A program made the translations under genes and the position numbers. The notes under the pieces are model-generated. The model was not told the DNA's origin. It made no database searches and was given only the letters and a program-made list of their open reading frames with translations. From Cyclobacterium marinum DSM 745 (GTDB taxonomy: Bacteria; Bacteroidota; Bacteroidia; Cytophagales; Cyclobacteriaceae): a stretch of 64,000 nucleotides of DNA. Of the stretch, positions 36,991 to 45,710 are shown piece after piece. The stretch spans positions 3,764,001-3,828,000 of the forward strand of contig NC_015914.1 in the NCBI RefSeq assembly GCF_000222485.1. The letters run 5' to 3'. Each line of letters begins with the position of its first letter. The stretch's first letter is position 1.

Positions 36991-37407
36991 TCAAGTATCA
37001 AGCTTTTTACTCATATTCCTTTCAAAGGATTCAAGAAAACCCAAGTAATTTTTGACAATGTTTTCGGAGAGCGAGCCCAGATAATCTCCCGGATAGAGCG
37101 GATTGTATTTAATTCTATGGATAATCATGTCCAACCAGCCTTGCCCATCATCGATCAGGTCTGCATGAAAAGCTTCCACTGTAATGTCCCTTGATCCTGA
37201 GAAAGGAGGCTTGCCTTGGTTTTTAAAATAGGCAGCGATGGTTTCAAGAGCCGCATCATGGGTTTTCTCAAAACTTACAATCAATTTTGACCGGACCTCA
37301 TCATTCATTCCGTGGCTTTTTCCTTCAAGAATCAAATCTTGTAGTTCATTTAACTGATTGGTAAATTCAGCAAAACAGTTTTCGCAGTCCAGCACTGGTT
37401 TTCTCAT
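36991..37407 (-). CDS. HepT/HI0074-like helical protein with altered HEPN motif
   Basis: A 138-residue helical protein resembling nucleotidyltransferase substrate-binding (HI0074/HepT) proteins of the HEPN superfamily: SKLIVSFEKTHDAALETI, then ITVEAFHADLIDDGQGWLDM, then the HEPN site. HEPN RNases have Rx4-6H; here the site reads RIKYNPLYPG with Pro where His is expected. An antitoxin nucleotidyltransferase usually sits next to HepT, but ruvC lies upstream and none is found. This may be an orphan or repurposed relative. The match is by eye and modest. Confidence 0.45.
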   Translation of the reverse strand: MRKPVLDCENCFAEFTNQLNELQDLILEGKSHGMNDEVRSKLIVSFEKTHDAALETIAAYFKNQGKPPFSGSRDITVEAFHADLIDDGQGWLDMIIHRIKYNPLYPGDYLGSLSENIVKNYLGFLESFERNMSKKLDT

Positions 37408-37478
37408 GGGTATATTGAATTAGTTCTTTACCAATTTATCAAATATGAGCTAGAATTCTAAAATTTTTTAACAAATCT

Positions 37479-38054
37479 TTATTTTTTAATTCGGTCCGGA
37501 TTTTCATTGATGAATGATTTCCATCCACCACTCCTTCCTTTTGTTTGAATCCTTCCATCATGAAAATGATGACACAAAGCCACTGCCAGGGCATCGGTCG
37601 CATCCAGTAATTTTGGTATCTCGTCAAAGTTCAATAAGGATTTAAGCATTTCAGCCACCTGTTCTTTAGAAGCATTTCCATTGCCGGTGACCGACTGTTT
37701 TACTTTCTTGGGAGAGTATTCTGTGATAGAGACTTCCTTGGCTAGTGCTGCCGCCATGGCTACCCCTTGCGCCCTACCTAGTTTGAGCATGGACTGTACA
37801 TTTTGTCCATAAAAGGGTGCTTCCAATGCCATAGAATCAGGTCCGTGGGTGTCAATTATAAAACTGATTTTATCAAATATCTTTTTGAGTTTTAAGGCAT
37901 GGTCACTGTACTTTTTCAAGTGAATTACTCCAAACTCCATAACAGTGTATTTATTTCCTTTTACCAATATTAGGCCGTATCCCATCACAGAGGTGCCGGG
38001 GTCTATTCCTAAAATGACTTTTTCCTTAATTGGATTTTTTACAATTTTACTCAT
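37479..38054 (-). CDS. ruvC: Crossover junction endodeoxyribonuclease RuvC
   Basis: A 191-residue Holliday-junction resolvase that nicks four-way junctions with RuvAB. The catalytic acids are in [14 protein letters not shown] (first Asp), [10 protein letters not shown] (Glu) and the C-terminal [13 protein letters not shown] (two Asp). The RNase-H fold order and length are standard. An N-terminal leader [12 protein letters not shown] precedes the first strand. It is divergent from the glycosyltransferase gene, with the start codons close together. Confidence 0.96.
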   Translation of the reverse strand: MSKIVKNPIKEKVILGIDPGTSVMGYGLILVKGNKYTVMEFGVIHLKKYSDHALKLKKIFDKISFIIDTHGPDSMALEAPFYGQNVQSMLKLGRAQGVAMAAALAKEVSITEYSPKKVKQSVTGNGNASKEQVAEMLKSLLNFDEIPKLLDATDALAVALCHHFHDGRIQTKGRSGGWKSFINENPDRIKK

Positions 38055-38080
38055 CGGTGCAATTTACCACAAATCCTCTA

Positions 38081-39211
38081 ATGCTCCATGAAATGCTTGC
38101 CATAGGAATTTGCTATTTTTTGTTAGTTATTAGTTATACCTGGGGATTATACCTTTTGGGTAAAGCCTGGCAAGTGGAGTCCCCCTGCCAAAGCGCAAGC
38201 TTGCCAACTCCCACCGACTTCAGCATTTTGGTACCTTTCAGAAATGAGGAACGAAAACTTACTGCCTTATTACACAACTTATTAGTCAATTTGCCTTTAG
38301 CTTCGAAGGTTGTTTTTATAGATGATCATAGTGAAGATGATGGAGCTGCATTAGTTCGTAGCTTTATCGAAGCTTTTGATGTCCAAAATTGGTGTGTAGA
38401 ACCTAGCAAAGGGCAGGGTAAAAAGGCAGCCCTCACCACAGGGATTGAAGCGAGCCAGGCAAAAATAATTCTGACAATAGATGCAGATGTTAGCCTGTCA
38501 AAGGAATGGTTAAAAACCATGTTGGCTCCTTTTAATAAAGAAAATATTCAATTGGTAGCCGGTCCTGTCATGACTTATTCGAATGCCGGTATTTTTTTTA
38601 AATTTCAACAAATAGAGTGGGCAAGCCTGCTATTGGTAAGCAATTATTTTTTTAAAATAGGACGTCCACTTATGTGTAGTGGTGCTAATTTGGCTTTTCG
38701 AACAAGTGCATTTGAGGCAGTAGCAGGGTATTCCGGTAATTTTCATATTCCTTCAGGAGACGATGAATTTTTATTAAAAAAGATTAATAAAAGATTTGGG
38801 CCTGATGCTTTGGTTTACCTGAATAGTCCTTCAGCTATTGTTCAAACAGAGCCTTTAGCATCTCCCGAAGATTGGATTTGTCAACGAAGCAGATGGGCAA
38901 GCAAATGGAATGTCCACAAAGAATATGGCCACGGTTTTACAGCAGCCTTACTTGTGTTTTTTTGTTTGATTGTGTTAGCAAGTATTCCCTTGGCTTTTGT
39001 TTCATGGAAACTTACCTGTATGTTTTTATTGGTGTGGGGCTTAAAATTACTGGCAGAAAAGGCGGTTTTGAGCAAGGTCTTGAATTCCTTCGGCCTTATA
39101 TTTTCAAATCATATTTGGTTCTTGTCAGGCTGGATTTACCCAATTATGGTATTAGCGAGTCTTCCGAATGCTATTTTAGGAAAATATACCTGGAAAGGAA
39201 GGAAAAACTAA
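38081..39211 (+). CDS. GT2 family glycosyltransferase, membrane-bound
   Basis: A processive-type GT-A glycosyltransferase of about 376 residues. Motifs in order: ILVPFRNEE, VVFIDDHSEDDGA (UDP-sugar Asp), ILTIDADVSL (DxD), SGANLAFR, PSGDDEF (ED-like base) and QRSRWASKW (QxxRW-type). One TM helix precedes and two or three follow the catalytic domain. The frame is open from an ATG at 38030, but that would overlap the ruvC start by 25 bp; ATG 38081 (or 38093) leaves room before the TM helix and is preferred. It begins a 6-kb plus-strand run with a second GT2 and a deacetylase. Confidence 0.88.
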   Translation: MLHEMLAIGICYFLLVISYTWGLYLLGKAWQVESPCQSASLPTPTDFSILVPFRNEERKLTALLHNLLVNLPLASKVVFIDDHSEDDGAALVRSFIEAFDVQNWCVEPSKGQGKKAALTTGIEASQAKIILTIDADVSLSKEWLKTMLAPFNKENIQLVAGPVMTYSNAGIFFKFQQIEWASLLLVSNYFFKIGRPLMCSGANLAFRTSAFEAVAGYSGNFHIPSGDDEFLLKKINKRFGPDALVYLNSPSAIVQTEPLASPEDWICQRSRWASKWNVHKEYGHGFTAALLVFFCLIVLASIPLAFVSWKLTCMFLLVWGLKLLAEKAVLSKVLNSFGLIFSNHIWFLSGWIYPIMVLASLPNAILGKYTWKGRKN

Positions 39212-39254
39212 TCAATCCCTTATTTTTGTCATTGGACTTAATGGCCTAGCAACA

Positions 39255-39506
39255 ATGACTAATGATGAATTTGACCTTTTGGATGAGTTGTATTTTCTTC
39301 AGTCTTTTCAATACCTGAAATCTAGTTTAGGGTGGGAGGATGAAAGACTGTTAAAGAATTTGGAGATTTTACTGAAAAAGGGCTGGGTAAGGTGTTATGA
39401 GGGGCCTGAAAATGAGCTTTTTGAAGCATTGCCTCTTACAGAAAAAGCCAAAGGTTATTTTTTCCTTGCCACCAAGGAAGGTCTACTCAAACACAATACC
39501 TTATAA
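39255..39506 (+). CDS. Small winged-helix-like protein, unknown
   Basis: An 83-residue, acidic protein. The pattern of three helices and a beta-wing (FDLLDELYFLQSFQYLK, LLKNLEILLKKGWVRCYEG, LPLTEKAKGYFFLA) resembles a winged-helix fold. It starts 43 bp after the glycosyltransferase gene and ends 1 bp before the phosphatase start, so it is likely co-transcribed. It could be a partner or regulator of the RsbU-type phosphatase. No family name can be given from sequence alone. Confidence 0.6.
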   Translation: MTNDEFDLLDELYFLQSFQYLKSSLGWEDERLLKNLEILLKKGWVRCYEGPENELFEALPLTEKAKGYFFLATKEGLLKHNTL

Positions 39507-39507
39507 T

Positions 39508-40725
39508 ATGACAGGGGAGACCATCAAATACCAAAGGAAAGAGCTGGAGTTAAAAGCATTGCTGGAAATCACCCAAGCCATCAATGAAAATAAAAATGAG
39601 CGCGTACTATTAAATATTTTCAAATTTACCTGTCTGGTTCATTTGAATATTAAATCACTGGTGCTGTATGTATACAACCAACAAGAACAGTTTTTTCTTC
39701 GAAGAATTTCTCATCAGGTAAAAGAAAATCTTCCAGAGGAAATTCAAAAAGGAGACGTTCAGGAGAATAAGGAATTAGGGAAGTTGAGCTTGTCGCTTTC
39801 AGGTGAATATTCATTTGCAGAAGTAAATATTTATGTACCCGTTTATCACAAAGATAAAATGTTGGCCATCCTCTTCTTAAGTACAAAAGATGAAGATGCA
39901 GGCTTGGATTTGGATTTTACACAAGCATTAACGAATATCTTGGTGGTTGCTTTGGAAAACAAGCGCTTTGCAAGAAAGCAATTGGAACAGGAAAGTTTTC
40001 GAAAAGAAATGGAAATTGCCAGCAATGTTCAACGGATGCTTTTTCCTGCAACCTTGCCTAATCATGAGAAGCTAAAAGCGAAAGTAACATATATTCCCCA
40101 TTTTTCTGTAGGGGGGGATTATTATGATTTAATTCAGCCAACTGAAGATGATGTGTATTTTTGTGTGGGGGATGTATCAGGAAAAGGCATGCCGGCATCT
40201 TTGCTGATGTCCAATTTCCAAGCGGCCCTTAGAACACTTTTAAGAAGTGGCACAGACTTGAAAACCATAGTTGAGCAATTGAATTTGTCCATCTTTGATG
40301 CCACCAAGGGTGAACGATTTATCACTTTCTTTCTAGGACATTATTCCTATAGCCAAAAGAAGTTAACTTACGTGAATGCAGGGCATAACCCTCCCATTTT
40401 ATGTTTAAATTCCGAAGCTTCAGCTGAGTTGCTCGAAGCAGGGACCACTATTTTAGGGGCATTTGAGACTTTGCCATTTTTGGAACTCGGAGAAAGAGAA
40501 GGGCTAGACCATTTTGTCTTACACCTGTATACGGATGGTTTGACGGAGGCCATGAATCCGCAGGATGAGGAGTATGGAGAAAAGAGGTTGCTTGACTACA
40601 TCAATCAATGCAGAGATAGTACTCCGGAAGATTTTCATATTGGCCTTTTGGAGGATATGGAAAAGTTTTCCGATGGAGTTCCCGGAAGGGATGACATTAC
40701 TTTATTAAGTCTTCAATTCAATTGA
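39508..40725 (+). CDS. GAF-PP2C (RsbU-type) serine/threonine phosphatase
   Basis: A 405-residue phosphatase. A GAF-like domain (about 10-150) is joined by a coiled helix (RKEMEIASNVQRMLFP) to a PP2C/SpoIIE domain (about 195-405). Metal and catalytic motifs are GGDYYDL, VGDVSGKGMPASLLMSN, NAGHNPP and YTDGLTEAMN. Such enzymes dephosphorylate anti-sigma antagonists or other regulators. The frame is open further upstream (39397), but ATG 39508 follows the previous stop directly and gives MTGETIKYQRKELEL, the expected start. It ends 1 bp before the deacetylase ATG. Confidence 0.92.
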   Translation: MTGETIKYQRKELELKALLEITQAINENKNERVLLNIFKFTCLVHLNIKSLVLYVYNQQEQFFLRRISHQVKENLPEEIQKGDVQENKELGKLSLSLSGEYSFAEVNIYVPVYHKDKMLAILFLSTKDEDAGLDLDFTQALTNILVVALENKRFARKQLEQESFRKEMEIASNVQRMLFPATLPNHEKLKAKVTYIPHFSVGGDYYDLIQPTEDDVYFCVGDVSGKGMPASLLMSNFQAALRTLLRSGTDLKTIVEQLNLSIFDATKGERFITFFLGHYSYSQKKLTYVNAGHNPPILCLNSEASAELLEAGTTILGAFETLPFLELGEREGLDHFVLHLYTDGLTEAMNPQDEEYGEKRLLDYINQCRDSTPEDFHIGLLEDMEKFSDGVPGRDDITLLSLQFN

Positions 40726-40726
40726 T

Positions 40727-41353
40727 ATGCGATTGTATAAGGTTCCGGGTTTAGTTCAAAAGTTGATGAAAGGATATACCTGGCACAGAGATCGTAAGGT
40801 AAGCACAGTTTATTTGACCTTTGATGATGGGCCGGTTCCCGGAGTTTCTGATTTTGTTTTGCGTCAATTGGATGACTATAAGATGAAAGCCAACTTTTTT
40901 ATGGTTGGAGACAATGTTCAAAAACATACTTCTCTGGCCTTGGAAGTAGCCCGGGCAGGGCATGGGATAGGAAACCACACTTTTCATCACCTTAAAGCAC
41001 CAAAAACTTCACTTGGGTTATATTTGGATGATGTGGAAAAATGCCAACAAGTCATTGAAGATAAAGTGGGAGTCAAACCAAAATTTTTCCGCCCACCATA
41101 TGGTAGAATGGGCAGCAATTATGTCCGCTGTTTGTCACAGGAGTATGAAATAGTACTTTGGGATTTGATTTCATGGGATTTTAAACAAGAACTACAGCCT
41201 TTAAAAGCCCTGAATAAAATAAAAAAACACACAGAAAACGGTTCCATTGTTTTGTTTCATGATCAACAAAAATCAAAAGCAAATTTGCAAAAAATATTAC
41301 CTGCCTATTTAGAATTTTTGGCTAGGAAAGGTTTCAAAACAGCAGTATTATAA
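40727..41353 (+). CDS. Polysaccharide deacetylase (NodB domain)
   Basis: A 208-residue carbohydrate-esterase family 4 protein. The catalytic motifs are LTFDDGP (metal and base Asp), NHTFHHLK (metal His pair), RPPYGRMG and DLISWDF, ending with VLFHD. It has no cleavable signal peptide, so it may act in the cytoplasm or be anchored by a non-obvious N-terminus. Possible substrates are N-acetylated glycans. It lies between the RsbU-type phosphatase and the second glycosyltransferase, with 1-3 bp gaps, in what looks like one operon. Confidence 0.9.
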   Translation: MRLYKVPGLVQKLMKGYTWHRDRKVSTVYLTFDDGPVPGVSDFVLRQLDDYKMKANFFMVGDNVQKHTSLALEVARAGHGIGNHTFHHLKAPKTSLGLYLDDVEKCQQVIEDKVGVKPKFFRPPYGRMGSNYVRCLSQEYEIVLWDLISWDFKQELQPLKALNKIKKHTENGSIVLFHDQQKSKANLQKILPAYLEFLARKGFKTAVL

Positions 41354-41356
41354 AAG

Positions 41357-42457
41357 ATGATTGGTCTGGTAGCACTTGTTTTGGTGATTTTAGTTTCCCT
41401 TCTTTATGCTACCTTATGTGTTTTGATTCGGTTTAATTTTAAGCAATATGCATTTGAATCATCCACTTTGCCGGCCATCGCCATTCTGTTGCCTTGTAGG
41501 AATGAAGCCGAAAATTTGCCTGAATGCCTACAAGCACTTGAAGCAATTGATTATCCCGCTGATAAAGTCAGATTTCTAGTAGCAGATGATCACAGTGAGG
41601 ATAAAACCCTCAATATTTTACAGGCTTGGGTAAATAAGGCGGCTAATCGCACTTTGGTACCTTTAATCAAACGACCTGAAAAAGGGGAAAATGGTAAAGC
41701 CAAGGCCTTGGAAGAAATGGCAAAGCAGGTCACATCCGGTCTAATGATCTTTACAGACGCCGACTGTGTAGTTCCCTCCAGTTGGTGTATGGCATTAGCT
41801 AAAGTTTATAGGGAGGAATATGGGCTTGTGACCGGAATCACAACAGTGGGAGGTAGCAGCTTGTTTGCACGAATGCAGGCATTGGATTGGTGGCTTACCT
41901 TAGGAAAGGTAAAAGTGGTTTCCGATATTGGCTATTCCCTTACTGCAATGGGTAATAATATGGTTATGGGAAGAGCTGCTTATCAGCATTCAGGAGGTTT
42001 TGGAAGGGTAATAAAGGATGTGACGGAGGATTTGGCCATGTCCATTGCTTTGTATAATCAGGGGTACCGTCCTATTCATCTAGTCAATAAGGAGTCTTTG
42101 GTGAGAACCAAGCCTGAAAAAACGGTAAGGAACTTACTACAGCAAAGAAAACGTTGGATGCGGGGTGCATTCCTTTTGCCGCTGGTTTGGCAATTGTTAT
42201 TAGGTCTCCAAGTGGCATTCTATGCCGGCTTACTGGTAAGTTTGTATTTTATACCTTGGTGGACTGTGATTTTTTGGCTGATTAAAATTATCTTTCAATC
42301 CATATTTATTCACACATTTGCCGGTAAAACAATGACCAGAGTCAGTTTTTTTGATTTAATTTACTTTGAAATATACAATTGGTGGGTTAGTTGGGCAACA
42401 GTAATTTTCTATTTTTACCCTATTGAACTAACCTGGAAAAACCGAGAATACACATGA
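41357..42457 (+). CDS. GT2 family glycosyltransferase, membrane-bound
   Basis: A 366-residue GT-A glycosyltransferase. Motifs: ILLPCRNEAENL, FLVADDHSED (cf. VFIDDHSED in the first GT2), MIFTDADCVV (DxD), KDVTEDLAM (TED catalytic base) and QQRKRWMRG (QxxRW-type). An N-terminal TM helix and three C-terminal TM segments complete it. It is related to the upstream glycosyltransferase and could extend the same glycan. It overlaps tatD by 4 bp (ATGA). Confidence 0.9.
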   Translation: MIGLVALVLVILVSLLYATLCVLIRFNFKQYAFESSTLPAIAILLPCRNEAENLPECLQALEAIDYPADKVRFLVADDHSEDKTLNILQAWVNKAANRTLVPLIKRPEKGENGKAKALEEMAKQVTSGLMIFTDADCVVPSSWCMALAKVYREEYGLVTGITTVGGSSLFARMQALDWWLTLGKVKVVSDIGYSLTAMGNNMVMGRAAYQHSGGFGRVIKDVTEDLAMSIALYNQGYRPIHLVNKESLVRTKPEKTVRNLLQQRKRWMRGAFLLPLVWQLLLGLQVAFYAGLLVSLYFIPWWTVIFWLIKIIFQSIFIHTFAGKTMTRVSFFDLIYFEIYNWWVSWATVIFYFYPIELTWKNREYT

Positions 42458-43236
42458 AATTTATTGAAACTCACGCACATATATACAGTAAGAAATTTAG
42501 TGAAGATGTCACTGCTGTGGTAGAAAGATCCATAGAAGCAGGAATAGATAAGATTTTTATGCCCAATATTGACCTAGATTCAATTGAGGGTATGCTTTCC
42601 CTTGAACAAAAGTTTCCCGGCCATTGTTATCCCATGCTGGGATTGCATCCTTGTGATGTAGACAAAGGTTTTGAAAAGACTCTTACCGAGATGGAAAAAT
42701 GGTGGGACAAGCATACCTTTTACGGGGTGGGTGAAACAGGAATTGACCTCTACTGGGACAAGACTTATCTTGAGGAACAAAAAACTGCCTTGAAAATCCA
42801 GGTAGATTGGGCTAAAGAAAAGCAATTGCCCTTGATTTTACATTGTAGGGAATCCCTGGATGAAACCATTGAATTACTAGCGCCTTTAGTGGATAAACGC
42901 TTGACAGGTATTTTCCATTGCTTTTCCGGAACCTTAGCTCAGGCCAAACAAATCATTGAGATGGGGTTTTATTTAGGAATAGGGGGAACCCTCACCTATA
43001 AAAACAGTGGGGTAGGCGCAGTGATAAAAGATATTGGTCCGCAACACCTTGTGTTGGAGACAGACAGTCCTTACCTTGCGCCAGTGCCTTTTAGGGGCAA
43101 GAGAAATTCACCGGAATACATTCCTTATATCGCAGAAAAAATGGCAGAATTTACCGGATTTAGTATTGCAGAGGTTTCAGAAATAACCAACAGGAACGCA
43201 TTAAAAGTTTTCAAATTGTTGCCTGATGAATTATAA
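42454..43236 (+). CDS. tatD: TatD-family metal-dependent hydrolase/DNase
   Basis: A 260-residue TIM-barrel hydrolase. Metal ligands: HxH in ETHAHIYS (Asp of the common DTHCH is Glu), Glu in VGETGIDLYW, His in LILHCRES, His in FHCFSG and Asp in LETDSPYLAP. The region RGKRNSPEYIP is classical TatD. It likely acts as a 3'-5' exonuclease on damaged DNA. It overlaps the second GT2 gene's stop (ATGA) and the asparaginase start by 11 bp. Confidence 0.94.
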   Translation: MKFIETHAHIYSKKFSEDVTAVVERSIEAGIDKIFMPNIDLDSIEGMLSLEQKFPGHCYPMLGLHPCDVDKGFEKTLTEMEKWWDKHTFYGVGETGIDLYWDKTYLEEQKTALKIQVDWAKEKQLPLILHCRESLDETIELLAPLVDKRLTGIFHCFSGTLAQAKQIIEMGFYLGIGGTLTYKNSGVGAVIKDIGPQHLVLETDSPYLAPVPFRGKRNSPEYIPYIAEKMAEFTGFSIAEVSEITNRNALKVFKLLPDEL

Positions 43237-44302
43237 AATAGTACGCCTTAATACAGCGGCACAAAAAGAGATTGAACATTCGGTATTGATCATCTATACC
43301 GGAGGTACATTGGGGATGGCTTATGACGATGATGGGGCCTTGGTACCATTTAATTTTGGAAAAATACTTGAAAAGATACCCAACCTCAATAACCTGAATA
43401 TCAGTATTACGGTGATTTCTTTTCCGGAGCCCATTGATTCTTCCAATATCAATTTGCAGCATTGGGGCGACATGGCTTATATTATTTTTGAAAACTATGA
43501 TACATATGATGGATTTGTAGTGCTTCATGGAACTGATACCATGGCTTATAGCGCTTCTATGTTAAGCTTTATGCTGAAAGGGCTGAATAAACCGGTGATA
43601 TTTACCGGGGCACAGTTGCCAATCAGTGCAATGCGATCAGATGCCCGGGAAAACCTAATGACCTCCTTGGAAATTGCAATATCTAAGGCCAATGGAAAGC
43701 CGATAGTGCCCGAGGTGTGTATTTTTTTCAACCATTTGCTATTGCGTGGCAACCGTGCCAAAAAAGTACAAAGTGTTCACTTTGATGCTTTTGAGTCAGA
43801 AAATTATCCACCCTTGGCAGAATCAGGTATTGTCATTGATTACAACTATTCAGCCATTCGACCCTATGAAGAGGGAAAGAAGCTAAGGTATGTCAACAAG
43901 CTGGATAAAAGTGTTATGGTGCTCAAACTATTTCCCGGCATCACTCAGCAAGTGATCCATCACAGTCTAAGTATGGAGGGCCTTAAGGGGGTAGTTTTAG
44001 AAACTTACGGTTCAGGAAACAGTCCTAGTGAAAGTTGGTTTATCAAAGAAATGGAAGAAGCTGTAGACCGAGGGATTTTGATTTTGAACGTTTCTCAATG
44101 CAATGGAGGACGAGTAATTCAAGGGAGGTATCAGACCAGTATGGACTTGAAAAGGGTAGGGGTACTGAGTGGTGCAGACATCACTACAGAGGCAGCAATC
44201 ACCAAAATGATGTTTCTATTGGCCAATGAACCGGATGAAACAGAGATCAAAAGACGGATGATGATGCCCTTGGCCGGAGAAATGTCAGTTTTAAATCAAT
44301 AG
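43226..44302 (+). CDS. ansA: Type I L-asparaginase
   Basis: A 358-residue cytoplasmic asparaginase hydrolysing L-Asn to Asp and ammonia. The first catalytic threonine is in IIYTGGTLGMAY and the second in VLHGTDTMAYSASM. VIFTGAQLPISAMRSDAREN and the C-terminal domain (LETYGSGNSP, VSQCNGGRV) match. No signal peptide is seen, so it is the cytoplasmic form. The ATG at 43226 overlaps the end of tatD by 11 bp. Confidence 0.93.
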   Translation: MNYKIVRLNTAAQKEIEHSVLIIYTGGTLGMAYDDDGALVPFNFGKILEKIPNLNNLNISITVISFPEPIDSSNINLQHWGDMAYIIFENYDTYDGFVVLHGTDTMAYSASMLSFMLKGLNKPVIFTGAQLPISAMRSDARENLMTSLEIAISKANGKPIVPEVCIFFNHLLLRGNRAKKVQSVHFDAFESENYPPLAESGIVIDYNYSAIRPYEEGKKLRYVNKLDKSVMVLKLFPGITQQVIHHSLSMEGLKGVVLETYGSGNSPSESWFIKEMEEAVDRGILILNVSQCNGGRVIQGRYQTSMDLKRVGVLSGADITTEAAITKMMFLLANEPDETEIKRRMMMPLAGEMSVLNQ

Positions 44303-44463
44303 GGTTTGTTTTTGCAATGGGTTGATCTTCAGTTTTATATCAGTTACAGCCTTTTTTTGGGATAAGATTAGTTGTTTTTTTTCTAGAATAAAGCTTCAAA
44401 TTATTTGCAAGAACTGATTTTTATATTTTTCTTTGTCGGCTCAAAGAAACGAACTATTTCCAC

Positions 44464-44550
44464 AGAGAGGTGTCCGAGTGGTTTAAGGAGCACGCTTGGA
44501 AAGCGTGTATACTAGCAATGGTATCGAGGGTTCGAATCCCTTCCTCTCTT
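44464..44550 (+). tRNA. tRNA-Ser (GGA anticodon)
   Basis: An 87-nt cloverleaf with a 7-bp acceptor AGAGAGG/CCTCTCT (44464-44470, 44543-44549) and discriminator T. The anticodon loop TTGGAAA sits in CACGC/GCGTG. A long variable arm follows and the T arm GAGGG-TTCGAAT-CCCTT is present. The long variable arm and GGA loop give serine. The 3' CCA is not encoded. This locus is the start of the accessory region. Confidence 0.95.
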
Positions 44551-44556
44551 CAGAGA

Positions 44557-44602
44557 AAAACCCTAACTGTCTGAAATATTGATAGTTAGGGTTTTCTTTT
44601 TT
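44557..44602 (+). terminator. Rho-independent terminator after tRNA-Ser
   Basis: AAAACCCTAACT (44557-44568) and AGTTAGGGTTTT (44584-44595) form a perfect 12-bp stem followed by CTTTTTT, just 6 bp after the tRNA. Confidence 0.88.
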
Positions 44603-45344
44603 GGAAAGGGGGCTATTTGTGGGGCTATATCGAGAAGATTTTAGCATCAGGCTAAAACAAAGAGGATAGTATGTAATAAATTTTTTATGCAATGAAGTGA
44701 GAAGGTATTTTTTAAAATTACTTTTCCAACATGCTTCCCTTTTCACTTTACCCTCAAAAAAATTTAAATGATATAGATTAATCTTTAAATTTCAACGGAA
44801 GAACTGGCAATTGAGTAAGATGAAGAAAATGCTCTGAAAGGTAGAAGTTAGAAGAGGAAAAGAAAATGCCTCAGGCAAATTTACATTCACCTTTTTGATT
44901 TAAAATTTTAATTAGCGCCACTGGTATTTGCATAAGATCTAGATCAAAAAGTGAATCTCACTATAGTAATGTCTTTAGAATTCACCTCAAAGACAAAGAG
45001 TGGTTCTTGCCCGTAATTTTAACATGCATCCAGTTTCCTTCAATAAACTTAGCTCTAGGAAAACTTTCTTGGATACTCTGATTTTTTTACCAGTTGGGAT
45101 TTACTTTCTCTGATGGTTTAATTATTCAGAACCTGAATAATTGTGATATATTTTTCTTTGCGATAAACCCAATTTTTTTTTATTCCTTCCAGTATATAAC
45201 CATCACCACCTCAATCTTTACCTTAATAAAAATAGCCATTAGTGATCATTAAAGGTGCTTTTTAAAACTTGGGGTACTACCCCAGCTAACTACCCCTGCC
45301 AACTTGTGACCATATTCGGCCAACAAACCAAACGAAAACTGAAT
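44603..45344. other. Gene-poor left end of the element with inverted and direct repeats
   Basis: No gene is supported. GGGGCTAT occurs twice 12 bp apart (44609-44616 and 44621-44628), immediately beyond the terminator. A perfect 10-bp inverted repeat AATTATTCAG/CTGAATAATT (45120-45129, 45133-45142; 3-bp spacer) lies 200 bp before the HTH gene. It may be an operator or recombination arm site. Confidence 0.45.
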
Positions 45345-45626
45345 ATGAATGACATGATCTTTTCACCAATTGACAAAAGACAACTTATCCAAGAGATTGC
45401 TGAAGAAGTAGCTTCAAGGATAATCCCAGAGTTGCAACCAGGCACTCCCGACGATGAATTGATACAGATACCTGAGGCCATGAAACTGCTTGGGCGCTCC
45501 CGCACTACGATCAACAATTGGCGCAGGGAAGGGTTCCTGAAGGAACAGGTAATCAACACCAGGGTGTATTTCAAAAAGTCGGATATACTCAATGCCGGTC
45601 ACCAGAAAAACGGTCGGAAAAAATAA
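45345..45626 (+). CDS. Helix-turn-helix protein, excisionase/MerR-like
   Basis: A 93-residue DNA-binding protein with a C-terminal MerR-like HTH: IQIPEAMKLLGRSRTTINNW followed by RREGFLKEQVINTRVYFKK. This is the helix_turn_helix_17 type found in element-encoded excisionase-like and regulator proteins. The open frame extends to 45255, but ATG 45345 gives the compact domain plus a helical lead-in, and the upstream residues look unstructured. It is the first gene of the element and may act at the 45120 palindrome or at the att site. Confidence 0.75.
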   Translation: MNDMIFSPIDKRQLIQEIAEEVASRIIPELQPGTPDDELIQIPEAMKLLGRSRTTINNWRREGFLKEQVINTRVYFKKSDILNAGHQKNGRKK

Positions 45627-45710
45627 AAGCGGATCATGCCCGATCCGCCTTAATTAATTTCATTAGGAAATGGTATCCCGTTTTTAGTGAGATAAATATA
45701 CCATTTCTGT

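Noticed and set aside
44483..44746. Minus-strand 87-residue open frame across tRNA-Ser
   Set aside because: It reads antisense through the tRNA. The ending of such frames (KGFEPSIP and similar) is the well-known spurious translation of a tRNA-Ser complement.
44603..45344. Decayed integrase gene after tRNA-Ser
   Set aside because: No tyrosine-recombinase motif (R-HxxR-Y) or other recombinase sequence could be found in any frame of this stretch by eye.
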